Source: Sphingomonas sp. (GTDB lineage Bacteria > Pseudomonadota > Alphaproteobacteria > Sphingomonadales > Sphingomonadaceae). Taken from it: a DNA stretch of 64,000 nt. The DNA lies in the NCBI RefSeq assembly GCF_017744835.1, contig NZ_JAGIAM010000002.1, positions 124,001-188,000 on the forward strand, given 5' to 3'. This document shows, one piece after another, positions 7,612 to 16,269 of the stretch. The notes beneath the pieces were generated by a model. It was not told the DNA's origin. It ran no database searches and saw nothing but the letters and a program-made list of their open reading frames with translations. Within the stretch, counting starts at the first letter, position 1; every line of letters starts with the position of its first letter. A program made the position numbers and the translations under genes.

Positions 7612-9402
7612 TTACTGCTTCGGCGTCGCCTTCAGGCTCGCCTCGATCGCCTCTAGCCGCTTCTCGAGCGCTTCATTGGCGCTGCGCATGGCGCCGAGCT
7701 CGGTCCGGAGCGTCTCGACTTCGACCGACTTGGCCTGCAGTTCCGCGGTACGCTCCTCCAGCGCCTTGACCGCAGCCAGGCTCACGCCCGCCAGGTCCTG
7801 AATGCCGATCGAGGTGTTGCCCACGCCCAGGCCGAAGGCCTGGAAGAAGTCCTCGGCGACCGGGCCGAGGTGGCGCACCTGCGCACCTTCGCTGGTGTAG
7901 TTCCAGGTCGTGATCGGCATCGCGCGCACCTTGGCGAGCAGTTCCTCGCCGTTGACGGTCGCGAAGTTCTGCTTGGTCGTGCGGCTGGACGTGCAGTTCC
8001 ACACGCCCGAGCCCGCCGGCAGGTTGCACCCGGTGGTCCCAGCCAGGTTGGTGCGGAAGCGGAAGCCGCCCGTCGCGCGCGCCGCGAACTCATTGTTCGC
8101 GGTGTTGTTGAAGGTGTCCGCCGAAGCCGTCGCCGAGCCGTCGGACCAGACGAAGGTGCCGCTGAAATTGTTGTTCGAAGCGAACTTGCCCATCGCAGTC
8201 GTGTGATCCTGGTTCGCGGTCACATTGTAGCCGATCGCGACCGCGGCCAAGCCGTGGATGTTGAAGCTGTCCGGATCGCACTTGCCGTTGATCAGCGGCC
8301 CGCCCGACTTGGCGTTGTTGCCCAGCGCGACACCATAGGTGTCGCACACGCGGTTGCCCGCACCCGCCGAAAAGCCCGCGGCGCCCTTCACCTGGTTGCC
8401 GCTGCCGAACACGATCGACGAGGTGCTCTCGGCCGAGTTGGTGTCGCCGAACGCCAGCGCATAGAGGCCGATCGCCGTCGAGTTGCTGCCGCCCGCCCAG
8501 GAGAAGAAGCCGACATTGGCGTCATCCCATTCGGCGTCGGCATAGCCCGAGCGGAACGCGCCCTTGTAGCTGTCCCACGAGGTCCGGTAGCCCTTGCCCT
8601 GCATGGGCGAGACGCCGATGCCCAGGTTGCCCGTGGCGACGAAGCTGCCATTCTGAAACACCTTAAACCATGCCGGCGTGTGGCCGCCCGGGCCCGAGCA
8701 GCAGGTCGATCCGCCGCGCAGGTTGATCATCGGCGCAGTGCCGTTGGCGTCACCGACCGAGAGCTGCTCGGCGCCGGGCACGAACTTGACGAAGTTCGCG
8801 TCGGCATAGGCCTTGTTCACTGCGTCCGTGGCGCTGACCGGGTTGCCGACGTTGGTGATGGCGACGCCGTTGGACGACAGGCCGTTCACGAAGGTGTTCT
8901 GACCGGTCCAGGCGTTCTGGCCGCTGAGATTCCCCCAGGTGCCGGTCGCGCTTCCCAGAAACGAGCCGTCGGGGAAATAAACGCCGTTGCCCGTGCCGCT
9001 CAGCTTCATGCTGCCCGCGACTTCCAGCTTCTTCGTCGGAAAGGGCGTGCCGATGCCGACATTGCCGGCCGGATTGATCCGCATCCGTTCCGTGATGGTG
9101 CCGCCTGTGCCTGCGGTGCGGAAGAAGATACCGCCGAGGTTATGGGCACCGGAGTCGATGTAGATCGCGCCCGGAAGCGTCGAGGCGTTGCCGAACACCT
9201 GGATGACAGCCGTGTCGGGCGTCGTGGTCAACGTAGGCGACGCATAAATGCGCAGGCCGCTGGTGTTGTGGTCGGCGTGAATGTCGTGCCCCTGGGCACC
9301 CACCAGCACCACCTCTTCGGCAGCGGCGACCTGCGCATGAGCGGCCGGGCTGAGCGCCGTGGCCAAGGCGATAAACGATAGGTTGAGAATGGCGTTCTTC
9401 AT
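7612..9402 (-). CDS. Secreted fibre-like protein with YadA-type head repeats and C-terminal S74 chaperone domain
   Basis: Predicted exported trimeric fibre protein. The start at 9402 follows a strong ribosome binding site (GGGGAGGGGG) and gives a signal peptide ending AHA-Q near residue 23; 596 residues in all. The middle region has glycine-rich, YadA-head-like turns (for example VALGNNAKSG, AAVAIGYNVT, HTTAMGKFAS). The C-terminal part from about residue 475 resembles the Peptidase S74 intramolecular chaperone of phage tail spikes (SRTTKQNF start, GPVAEDF motif) and ends in a coiled coil rich in Glu/Leu. In known S74 proteins the chaperone promotes trimerisation and is then auto-cleaved at a Ser. 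A host-encoded cell-surface fibre is inferred because no phage genes surround it. Confidence 0.75.
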   Translation of the reverse strand: MKNAILNLSFIALATALSPAAHAQVAAAEEVVLVGAQGHDIHADHNTSGLRIYASPTLTTTPDTAVIQVFGNASTLPGAIYIDSGAHNLGGIFFRTAGTGGTITERMRINPAGNVGIGTPFPTKKLEVAGSMKLSGTGNGVYFPDGSFLGSATGTWGNLSGQNAWTGQNTFVNGLSSNGVAITNVGNPVSATDAVNKAYADANFVKFVPGAEQLSVGDANGTAPMINLRGGSTCCSGPGGHTPAWFKVFQNGSFVATGNLGIGVSPMQGKGYRTSWDSYKGAFRSGYADAEWDDANVGFFSWAGGSNSTAIGLYALAFGDTNSAESTSSIVFGSGNQVKGAAGFSAGAGNRVCDTYGVALGNNAKSGGPLINGKCDPDSFNIHGLAAVAIGYNVTANQDHTTAMGKFASNNNFSGTFVWSDGSATASADTFNNTANNEFAARATGGFRFRTNLAGTTGCNLPAGSGVWNCTSSRTTKQNFATVNGEELLAKVRAMPITTWNYTSEGAQVRHLGPVAEDFFQAFGLGVGNTSIGIQDLAGVSLAAVKALEERTAELQAKSVEVETLRTELGAMRSANEALEKRLEAIEASLKATPKQ

Positions 9403-9458
9403 GTGACCCCCTCCCCGAGGAATGTTCGTGATCTGGCCGCGCGGTATCGCGCCAGTCG

Positions 9459-9764
9459 TCAGTTGACGCTTTCGACGATCGTAACACTGCCGTTGGCGGC
9501 AGACAGCACAGGATACCATCGACCCTTGATCTGGGTCATCAGCGCTCCTTCCTTCACCTCAATCTTCGCGAGGTTGCTCGGAACGGAGATCCGGTTGACC
9601 TTGAAATAGGGGAACTGCGGCCCGTCGTTGTTGTCCGAGCGCGTGCACCCGGCCAGCAACGGATTGATTACACCGTTGCACCCCAGGGCGTTCGCAGCCG
9701 ACGGAAATGCAATGGCCACGGCAAGCGCACATGCGGCAGCCGCGCGCAAAGACTTGGCTTTCAT
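9459..9764 (-). CDS. Small secreted hypothetical protein
   Basis: The function was not recognised. The start at 9764 has a good ribosome binding site (AAGGA) about eight bases upstream and opens with a signal peptide (MKAKSLRAAAACALAVAIAF, cleavage near ANA). About 101 residues are encoded. The mature part is short, has two cysteines close to its N-terminus (GCNG and AGCT), and is otherwise beta-prone with a Trp-Tyr-Pro motif. A longer in-frame reading upstream to 9941 has no supporting ribosome binding site. It lies 56 bases upstream of the fibre gene on the same strand, so both could be co-transcribed. Confidence 0.7.
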   Translation of the reverse strand: MKAKSLRAAAACALAVAIAFPSAANALGCNGVINPLLAGCTRSDNNDGPQFPYFKVNRISVPSNLAKIEVKEGALMTQIKGRWYPVLSAANGSVTIVESVN

Positions 9765-10322
9765 CTGTCGATCCTTCGATTTGCTTGGACTGGCGGCGCC
9801 CCGCACACCAGATTCTGCCCCTTTTGGAGCTTGAGCGCGGCGCATTTGGATCGCTCCGAACGCCGTGTCAATCACATGCAGGCGCCGGACTGTCCCAAAA
9901 ACGCCAAATCGCGGAAACCGGTAGCACTTGAATGATCTCACACTTACAATGATTTAGCGTCGACTCGCTTGTCCGCCGCCACATTCTTCATTCCTTAAGT
10001 GAATGCCTCACCGCTGCCTTGATATGATCCGACCGATAGTTGCGGGCAGCTCCGATGACTGTGCGCACACTGAATAAAACCAATTCACCCTGTTGCGCCG
10101 CGGGATTCGGCATGTTTCGGTGGATTGTCCGGCCAAAAGATGCGAAGCTCCCGCCGCTGGAACAAAGTATGTTCCGGGCTCGGGGCGGACATCAGGGTCG
10201 CGGAAGCAGGGCGTGGGGCGGATCTACAGCCGACGGCCCCGATTTTCCGAATAATCCTCACCGGGATAGCCAGCGTACAAACCACGGTCGATCATTCCGA
10301 CCGACCAAATGGGGGAATAACC
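9765..10322. promoter_or_regulatory. Divergent intergenic region between two secreted-protein genes
   Basis: This stretch of about 560 bases separates the minus-strand small secreted protein from the plus-strand beta-helix gene and should hold both promoters. The part around 9930-10090 is noticeably more AT-rich than the coding flanks. No convincing gene, hairpin or operator was recognised; the ORFs that cross it lack ribosome binding sites and known domains. Confidence 0.4.
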
Positions 10323-11300
10323 ATGATCAATAAATCTGCCCTGCATCTGGGCATTGCAGCTTTTGCGTTCGCCTGTGGTTTCGCCCAGCCTGCCTATGCG
10401 CAGGCGACGCGAACTTGGGTTTCGGGCGTCGGCGACGACGTCAACCCCTGCAGCCGCACGGCGCCCTGCAAGACCTTCGCCGGTGCCATCTCCAAAACGG
10501 CTGCGGGCGGCGAAATCGACTGCCTCGATCCCGGCGGCTTCGGGACGGTCACGGTGACCAAGTCGATTACGATCGATTGTACCGGAACGATGGGCAGCAT
10601 CCTCAATTCGGGCGGTATCAACGGGGTCGTCGTCAACGACAGCGCGACGGGCACACCGGGAACCATCAATGTGGTGCTGCGCGGAATCTCGATCAACGGC
10701 GCGGGGACGACCCCCGGACTGAATGGCGTGCGCCTGGTTTCCGGGAAGTCGCTGGTGCTCGAGGACGTGTTCATCATGAACCAGAGCGGCCGCGCCGTCT
10801 CGGTCAATCCCTCGACCACCACCCGCACTACAATCCACAATACCACGATGACCAACACCGGCGGCGGGGTCCTGGTCCAGCCCACCGGCACTGCGACCGC
10901 TGCGGTGGATATCCAGCAGAGCGTGATCACGGCGGGCGCCAGCGAGGCCCTGCGCGTCGATACATCGAGCACCACGGGTGCAGCCGGGCTGCGCGTGGTC
11001 GTGAACGATACGGTGCTGAGCGAGAACCCCGGCAGTGCCGTGATCGTGAACTCGCCGGCAGGAACGCCCACCGCTCTCGTGCTGATCTCTGGATCGAACG
11101 TGACGAACAACGGCGGCAACGGACTGACCGCGCAGGGTTCGGCGAATGCCTTCATCGCAGTCAGCGACACGGCCATCCAAGGCAATGTCAGCGGTCTCGT
11201 CCGTACTGCAGGCGGACAGATCCGCAGCTATGGCGACAATCTGCTGAATCTGAACGTCGTTACGGACGGCACCTTCAGCGCAACGCTGGCCAAGAACTGA
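10323..11300 (+). CDS. Secreted right-handed beta-helix protein
   Basis: Exported protein of 325 residues. The ATG at 10323 follows GGGGGA eight bases upstream; an in-frame extension upstream lacks a signal peptide. Residues 1-26 form a signal peptide ending AYA-Q. The mature N-terminus has the pattern RTWVSGVGDDVNPCSRTAPCKT, found in secreted beta-helix proteins with a CSRTAPCKTF motif. The rest consists of short beta-strands with Asn/Thr/Gly-rich turns typical of a pectate-lyase-like solenoid. No catalytic residues can be assigned. It is monocistronic, followed directly by a terminator hairpin. Confidence 0.8.
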   Translation: MINKSALHLGIAAFAFACGFAQPAYAQATRTWVSGVGDDVNPCSRTAPCKTFAGAISKTAAGGEIDCLDPGGFGTVTVTKSITIDCTGTMGSILNSGGINGVVVNDSATGTPGTINVVLRGISINGAGTTPGLNGVRLVSGKSLVLEDVFIMNQSGRAVSVNPSTTTRTTIHNTTMTNTGGGVLVQPTGTATAAVDIQQSVITAGASEALRVDTSSTTGAAGLRVVVNDTVLSENPGSAVIVNSPAGTPTALVLISGSNVTNNGGNGLTAQGSANAFIAVSDTAIQGNVSGLVRTAGGQIRSYGDNLLNLNVVTDGTFSATLAKN

Positions 11301-11310
11301 TCGGGTGGGA

Positions 11311-11345
11311 GCGGCACCGGTCTCCCGGTGCCGCTTCTCTTCTCG
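11311..11345 (+). terminator. Intrinsic terminator of the beta-helix gene
   Basis: A perfect 10-bp stem gcggcaccgg / ccggtgccgc with a tctc loop (11311-11334) is followed by a pyrimidine tract (ttctcttctc). It starts ten bases after the stop codon of the beta-helix gene, as expected for a Rho-independent terminator. Confidence 0.85.
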
Positions 11346-11446
11346 CTCAAAACGACGGCCTCAGCGCGCTCGTCCCACCCGGTGCCAGCCTTCGAGCGAG
11401 GCGCCTCTCGACACTGGCCGCGTAGCCCGTGTAGTCCCTCGCCCGC

Positions 11447-12562
11447 ATGGCCCGTTCCGCCACCCTCTGGCTAACCCAGCCCAGCCGTTATGCAGCCATT
11501 CCGCGCAATCGGGCGCGGCTGGTGCTCGCGCTGCTCGCGGCGCTGTTGCTGGCTTCGATGACGGCGCCGTGGAGCAGCGCGCCGCCGGCTTCGACTCCCG
11601 AGGCGAGCCGCAGCGGCGACGATCGCCGCGACGTTCTCCTCTATGAATCGATCGTCGCCGGCATTCGCCACGGCGGCCAATATTATGCCGTCGCGGCGCA
11701 GGAGCTGCGGCAGGGCAACTACCCGCTCCGCCCCTTCATCACCTTCCGCCTGCCCACGCTGGCGGTGGTGCAGGCGCAATTGCCGCCGATCGCACTGCCG
11801 ATCAGCCTCTATCTGCTTGCCGCCTCAACCGCGCTGGCGTGGTTCGCGCGGTTCGCCGAGCTGCTCCGCGGCTGGCGCGCGCGCGTCATCGGGCTCGCGC
11901 TGCTCGCGGGAGGGCTGGCGGTGTTCGTGCAGGGCGATCTCTGGCCGTTCCACGAGGTCTGGGCGGGACTGCTCGTCGCGCTCTCGCTCGCGCGGCGCAA
12001 GCCCGGCCGCTGGATCGACGCCGCAGCGATCGGACTGGTCGCCGCGCTCGTCCGCGAGACCGCGGCGATCTACCTGATCCTGATGGCCGCCTGGGCATGG
12101 CGCGACGGCGCGAGGCGCGAGGCGCTCGGCTGGGTGCTCGCGCTGGCGCTGTTCGGCGTCGCGCTCGGCTTCCACGCGGCTGCCGTCGCCAGAGTCGTGA
12201 CGCCGCTCGACACGGTCTCGCCGGGCTGGTCGGGGCTGCTCGGCTTCGGCTTCTTCGTCAATTCGATCGCCGCCACGACCGCGCTGATGATCATGCCCGG
12301 CTGGCTCCAGGCGGTCCTGGTGGCGCTGGCGCTGTTCGGCTGGACGGCGCTTCGCGATCCGCTCGGCGCGCGCGCGGCGTCGCTGTTCTTCGCCTTCGCG
12401 CTGCTGCTCGCCCTGTTCGCGCGCGCGGACACTTTCTATTGGGCAATGGTGGTCGCGCCGCCCTTCCTGGTCGGCCTCGCCTTCGTGCCCGACGCGGCGC
12501 GCGAGCTGGTGGCCTCCGCCCTCGACAGGCGGCGGCTGCGCGTCCAGATTGTGTCGCGATGA
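11447..12562 (+). CDS. Polytopic integral membrane protein, hypothetical
   Basis: The function was not recognised. The protein has 371 residues with about nine or ten hydrophobic segments and a first periplasmic loop that contains SGDDRRDVLLYE. This resembles the layout of small GT-C-type glycosyltransferases or DUF-type membrane proteins. The ATG at 11447 lacks a strong ribosome binding site but gives a short basic N-terminus before the first membrane helix. The stop overlaps the coaBC start (ATGA), so it is translationally coupled to the coenzyme A gene. A role in envelope biology is a guess from topology only. Confidence 0.65.
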   Translation: MARSATLWLTQPSRYAAIPRNRARLVLALLAALLLASMTAPWSSAPPASTPEASRSGDDRRDVLLYESIVAGIRHGGQYYAVAAQELRQGNYPLRPFITFRLPTLAVVQAQLPPIALPISLYLLAASTALAWFARFAELLRGWRARVIGLALLAGGLAVFVQGDLWPFHEVWAGLLVALSLARRKPGRWIDAAAIGLVAALVRETAAIYLILMAAWAWRDGARREALGWVLALALFGVALGFHAAAVARVVTPLDTVSPGWSGLLGFGFFVNSIAATTALMIMPGWLQAVLVALALFGWTALRDPLGARAASLFFAFALLLALFARADTFYWAMVVAPPFLVGLAFVPDAARELVASALDRRRLRVQIVSR

Positions 12563-13773
12563 AGCGCATCCTGCTGATCGTCGGCGGCGGCATCGCGGCC
12601 TACAAGGCGTGCGAGCTCGTCCGCCTGTGCCGCAAGGCCGGGATCCACGTCACTTGCGTGCTGACCGAGGGCGGCACGCATTTCGTCACGCCGATGACGC
12701 TCGCCGCCCTGTCCGAGAACCAGGTCTACACCACGCTGTGGGACCTGAAGGACGAGGCCGAGATGGGCCATATCCAGCTCAGCCGCCAGGCCGACCTGAT
12801 CGTCGTCGCGCCGGCCACTGCCGACCTGCTCGCGAAGATGGCGGCGGGCATCGCCGACGACCTTGCCACCACGCTGCTGCTCGCCACCGACAAGCCAGTG
12901 CTCGCCGCGCCGGCGATGAACGTGCGGATGTGGCAGCATGCGGCGACGCGGCGCAACGTGGCGCAGCTCCGCGCCGACGGCGTCACCGTGCTCGAGCCCG
13001 ACGAAGGGCCGATGGCGTGCGGCGAATATGGCCCCGGCCGCCTCCCCGAGCCCGAGGCGATCCTGGCCGCGATCCAACAAGCTCTCGCTTCGACGGCCCC
13101 TTCCCTGCCCCCTCCCGCGAGCGGAAGGGGAACTCGCCTTGCCGGCAAGCACGTCCTCGTGACGGCAGGCCCGACGCACGAGCCGATCGACCCGGTGCGC
13201 TACATCGCCAACCGCTCCTCGGGGCGCCAGGGCTATGCGATCGCCGAGGCGCTGGCGCGGCTCGGCGCACGGGTCACGCTCGTCTCGGGCCCCGTCGCCC
13301 TGCCGACTCCGGCGGGCGTGACGCGCGTCGACGTCGAGACCGCGCGCGAGATGGCACAGGCGGTCGAGGCGGCGCTTCCCGCCGATGCCGCGGTGATGGT
13401 CGCGGCGGTCGGCGACTGGCGCGCCGAGGCGGCGGACCAGAAGATCAAGAAGGGCGACGCGCCGCCTGTGCTCAGCCTCAGCGAGAACCCCGACATCCTC
13501 GCCGCGGTCGCCTCCGGCCCGCGCCGTCCCAGGCTCGTCGTCGGCTTCGCGGCCGAGACCGAGAAGGTGATCGAACACGCTACCGCAAAAAGGACTCGCA
13601 AGGGCGCAGACTGGATTGTGGCGAACGACGTATCGGGGGATGTTATGGGCGGCGCGAGCAATGCCATCCACATCGTCACGGCCGCGGGGGTCGAGAGCTG
13701 GGAGCGCCTCCCCAAGGCCGATGTGGCGACGCGACTGGCGGAGCGGATCGCCGACGCGCTCCAGGTCGATTGA
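12559..13773 (+). CDS. coaBC: Bifunctional phosphopantothenoylcysteine decarboxylase / phosphopantothenate-cysteine ligase
   Basis: Makes 4'-phosphopantetheine for coenzyme A: the CoaB domain ligates cysteine to phosphopantothenate and the CoaC domain decarboxylates the product with FMN. The protein has 404 residues. CoaC comes first (about 1-178), with the catalytic His71 in MGHIQLS, the PAMN motif at 118-121 and the active-site Cys154 in MACGEYGPG. CoaB follows from about residue 196 with DPVRYIANRSSG. Between them is an unusual linker (about 178-195) encoded by a CCCCTCCCGC palindrome. The upstream start in the same frame is a shadow; the ATG at 12559 overlaps the preceding stop. Confidence 0.96.
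   Translation: MKRILLIVGGGIAAYKACELVRLCRKAGIHVTCVLTEGGTHFVTPMTLAALSENQVYTTLWDLKDEAEMGHIQLSRQADLIVVAPATADLLAKMAAGIADDLATTLLLATDKPVLAAPAMNVRMWQHAATRRNVAQLRADGVTVLEPDEGPMACGEYGPGRLPEPEAILAAIQQALASTAPSLPPPASGRGTRLAGKHVLVTAGPTHEPIDPVRYIANRSSGRQGYAIAEALARLGARVTLVSGPVALPTPAGVTRVDVETAREMAQAVEAALPADAAVMVAAVGDWRAEAADQKIKKGDAPPVLSLSENPDILAAVASGPRRPRLVVGFAAETEKVIEHATAKRTRKGADWIVANDVSGDVMGGASNAIHIVTAAGVESWERLPKADVATRLAERIADALQVD
13109..13130. repeat. REP-like palindrome inside the coaBC linker
   Basis: Arms cccctcccgc (13109-13118) and gcggaagggg (13121-13130) pair with one mismatch around a two-base loop. They lie in frame in the low-complexity Pro/Ser linker between the two CoaBC domains. Palindromes of the form CCCCTCCCGC...GAGGGG are normally intergenic in high-GC alphaproteobacteria, so an in-frame insertion is inferred but not proven. 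Confidence 0.5.
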
Positions 13774-13826
13774 GGACCTGGACGCGGGGGCTTCCAAAAT
13801 AGGATTTCATCTGCTTGCCTGTGGCC

Positions 13827-14612
13827 ATGACTCGCCTTCGCCCTATCCGGCACCGCGCCGTGGCAGCGTTCGCGCTGCCGCTGCTGCTGGCGGCGTGCGC
13901 CACGGGCTCGCCCCGGCCCAAGACGGCCGCACCTGCGGGCGACGTGTTCGGGCCAGCCAGCGGCGCCGGCATCCAGACAGTCGTGGCGGTGCTGACCGAC
14001 GGGGACTCTGCCGCCACGCCCGATATTAATCGCCGCTTCGCCGCCGCCGTGGCGCGCGCGATCCCGGCAAGCGCCGCAGTGGCGCTCCCGCCACTCAGCG
14101 GCGACGGACTCGATCCGACGCTCGAAGGCTATGGCACCCGCGCAGTGACCGTGGCGGGCGACTCGATCGCCGCGCTTCGCCACCGCTATCCGCGCGCGCG
14201 GATCGTCGTGGTCGGCGACGCCGGCGGTGCCGCGCTCGCCGCCAATCTGGCGGGGGTGCAGCCGCATCTGATCGACGGCATCGTGCTGGTCGCCTGCCCC
14301 TGCGCGCTGCCGGAGTGGCGCGCGCATATCCAGTCGCAGGCGGGCGCGCTTCCCGCCGCCACTTCGGCCGGGCTCGATCCGCTCAAGACTGCGGGCGGCA
14401 TTTCGCCCGAGCTCCGCGCCGCAGTGCTGGTCGGCGCCGACGACCTGGTGACTCCGGTCAAATTCTCCCGCGCCTATGCCGAGGCGCTGACGCTGCGCGG
14501 AATCGCGACCGACTATCGGATCGTGCCGGGCAAGGGCCACCAGCTGCTCGAGGACCCGGAGGTGCTCGCAGCCACCGAACGCCTGGCGGCCGCACTGACA
14601 AGGAAGATTTGA
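13827..14612 (+). CDS. Lipoprotein with alpha/beta-hydrolase-like fold
   Basis: Predicted outer- or inner-membrane lipoprotein of 261 residues; lipobox LLLAAC near residue 25. The mature part looks like a small alpha/beta hydrolase: a strand ending in [13 protein letters not shown] at the nucleophile-elbow position, an acidic residue in GADDLVTP, and a late His in GKGHQLL. The elbow has Asp-Ala where GxSxG would place Ser, so classical serine esterase activity is doubtful. The ATG at 13827 was preferred over a TTG four codons upstream. Its stop overlaps the dut start (TGATG), placing it in the coaBC-dut operon. Confidence 0.7.
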   Translation: MTRLRPIRHRAVAAFALPLLLAACATGSPRPKTAAPAGDVFGPASGAGIQTVVAVLTDGDSAATPDINRRFAAAVARAIPASAAVALPPLSGDGLDPTLEGYGTRAVTVAGDSIAALRHRYPRARIVVVGDAGGAALAANLAGVQPHLIDGIVLVACPCALPEWRAHIQSQAGALPAATSAGLDPLKTAGGISPELRAAVLVGADDLVTPVKFSRAYAEALTLRGIATDYRIVPGKGHQLLEDPEVLAATERLAAALTRKI

Positions 14613-15058
14613 TGCTCGCTCCGATCCGGATCGCGGTCCGCCGCCTCGCGCACGGCGAGGGCCTGCCGCTTCCCGCCTATGCCACTGCGGGCGCCGCGGG
14701 CATGGACGTGGTCTCGGCCGAGGACCTGATCCTGGCGCCCGGCGCGCGCCATGCCGTCGCCACGGGCTTCGCCATGGCGATTCCCGAGGGCTTCGAAGTG
14801 CAGGTGCGCCCGCGCTCGGGGCTGGCGCTCAAGTATGGCATCACCTGCCTCAACACGCCGGGTACGATCGACAGCGACTATCGCGGCGAAGTGAAGGTGA
14901 TCCTCGCCAATCTGGGCGACGCGGCCTTTCCGATCGCGCGGGGGGACCGGATCGCCCAGCTGGTGCCGGCGCCGGTGCAGCGGGCGGCGCTGGAAGAGGC
15001 GGAGGCGCTCGACGATACGATCCGCGGAATCGGGGGATTCGGCTCGACGGGCACATGA
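14612..15058 (+). CDS. dut: Deoxyuridine 5'-triphosphate nucleotidohydrolase
   Basis: Hydrolyses dUTP to dUMP and pyrophosphate, keeping uracil out of DNA and supplying dUMP for thymidylate synthesis. The product has 148 residues, normal for the trimeric family. Conserved motifs are visible in order: AGAAGMDV (motif 1), PRSGLALK (motif 2), [10 protein letters not shown] (motif 3), GDRIAQLV (motif 4) and [10 protein letters not shown] (motif 5). The start was set by the TGATG overlap with the preceding lipoprotein gene. coaBC-dut adjacency is common in proteobacteria. Confidence 0.97.
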   Translation: MLAPIRIAVRRLAHGEGLPLPAYATAGAAGMDVVSAEDLILAPGARHAVATGFAMAIPEGFEVQVRPRSGLALKYGITCLNTPGTIDSDYRGEVKVILANLGDAAFPIARGDRIAQLVPAPVQRAALEEAEALDDTIRGIGGFGSTGT

Positions 15059-15444
15059 TCACGGCCGCCCTCGCCATCATGGCCGCGCTCCAGGCGCGCG
15101 CGATCGACTGGGCCGCCTTGCCGCCGCTGCCCTATCGTGTTCCGCCCGTAGTGACTCCGGACATGCACGGCTTCGTCGCGCGCGAAGTCAAGGCGCGCAA
15201 ATGCCCGGTCCCCGCGCCCGCTGCCCCGGGAGCGCGGCTCCAGACATTGGTGGTGGGAGTCGCGGTGCTGGTCGACGAGGCCGGCGGCATCCGCACGGTG
15301 GTGCCTCGCGCGATCGACTGCCCGACGGTGGAGCAATTCGCCGCCGCGCTCGCGGCGGGCTTCGCGCGGAACAACCTGCTGCCGCGCAACGCCAGCGCGC
15401 CGCAATGGTATCGCGCCGACCTCAGCTTCAGCTGGCCGCGGTGA
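15055..15444 (+). CDS. Small hypothetical protein between dut and thiF-like gene
   Basis: The function was not recognised. The product has 129 residues with a hydrophobic N-terminus ([16 protein letters not shown]) that may be a short signal peptide. The rest is beta-prone, with two cysteines (RKCPVP and IDCPTV) and a C-terminal segment resembling the strand-turn pattern of a TonB C-terminal-like domain ([19 protein letters not shown]). It overlaps dut by ATGA and the next gene by TGATG, so translation is coupled on both sides. A periplasmic location is an inference. Confidence 0.7.
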   Translation: MITAALAIMAALQARAIDWAALPPLPYRVPPVVTPDMHGFVAREVKARKCPVPAPAAPGARLQTLVVGVAVLVDEAGGIRTVVPRAIDCPTVEQFAAALAAGFARNNLLPRNASAPQWYRADLSFSWPR

Positions 15445-16214
15445 TGCTCAGCGACGCGGAACTCGAGCGCTACGCCCGGCACATCGTGCTGCGCGAGGTC
15501 GGCGGTGCCGGCCAGGCCCGGCTGCGCGCGGCCCATGTCGTGCTGATCGGTGCCGGAGGCATCGGCTCGCCGGCGATCCAGTATCTCGCGGCGGCGGGAG
15601 TCGGGCGGATCACGGCGATCGACGACGACACCGTGTCGCTGTCCAACCTCCAGCGCCAGACGCTCTACGGGACGGACCAGATCGACCAGGCCAAGGTGGA
15701 GGCCGCGGCCGAGGCAGTGCAGCGGCTCAACCCGCACGTGGTCTTCGAGGGCATCCGCACGCGCATCGGCGCGGACGATGTCGAAGCACTGCTCGAGCGG
15801 CTCGCGCCGCAGGCGATCCTCGACGGATCGGACAATTTCTCGACTCGGCTCGCCGTGGCCGACGCGGCGCTGCGCCTGCACATCCCGTTGGTCTCGGCCG
15901 CCGTGGGAGAGTTCGAGGGCCAGCTCGGCGTCTTCCGCGGCTGGGAGGCGGGCAAGCCCTGCTATCGCTGCTTCGTCGGCGCCGATCCGGACCGGCCGGA
16001 GATGACCTGCGCCGAACAGGGCGTGCTCGGCGCGCTGACGGGCGTGATGGGCAGCCTGGCCGCGCTCGAGGCGATCCGCGCCTGCGCGCCCTTCGGCGAG
16101 GATAGCGCGGGCAAGCTGCTGCTGGTCGACGCGCTGGCGCTGCGCTTCCGCACGCTCAACCTGCCGAAGGACCCCGGCTGCCCGGCATGCGGCCAAATCG
16201 CCAACTGGACTTGA
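15444..16214 (+). CDS. ThiF/MoeB/HesA-family E1-like adenylyltransferase
   Basis: Predicted activating enzyme that adenylates the C-terminal Gly of a ubiquitin-like sulfur carrier (ThiS or MoaD) for thiamine or molybdopterin synthesis. The product has 256 residues. The nucleotide site GAGGIGSPA is near residues 36-44, the Rossmann Asp in IDDDTVSLSNLQRQ follows, and two zinc cysteine pairs (CYRC and CPAC) are present. MoeB and ThiF cannot be separated by sequence alone, and neither moaD nor thiS is adjacent. The start is set by the TGATG junction; the longer upstream frame is a shadow. Confidence 0.9.
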   Translation: MLSDAELERYARHIVLREVGGAGQARLRAAHVVLIGAGGIGSPAIQYLAAAGVGRITAIDDDTVSLSNLQRQTLYGTDQIDQAKVEAAAEAVQRLNPHVVFEGIRTRIGADDVEALLERLAPQAILDGSDNFSTRLAVADAALRLHIPLVSAAVGEFEGQLGVFRGWEAGKPCYRCFVGADPDRPEMTCAEQGVLGALTGVMGSLAALEAIRACAPFGEDSAGKLLLVDALALRFRTLNLPKDPGCPACGQIANWT

Positions 16215-16269
16215 CGGGCGCGATCTTGCAGACGGCGCGGCAAATGTCGCGCCAGCAGCGGGAGACTTC

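Noticed and set aside
13815..13826. TTG start for the lipoprotein gene
   Set aside because: The ATG four codons downstream gives a normal lipoprotein signal sequence; the TTG adds nothing and has no ribosome binding site.
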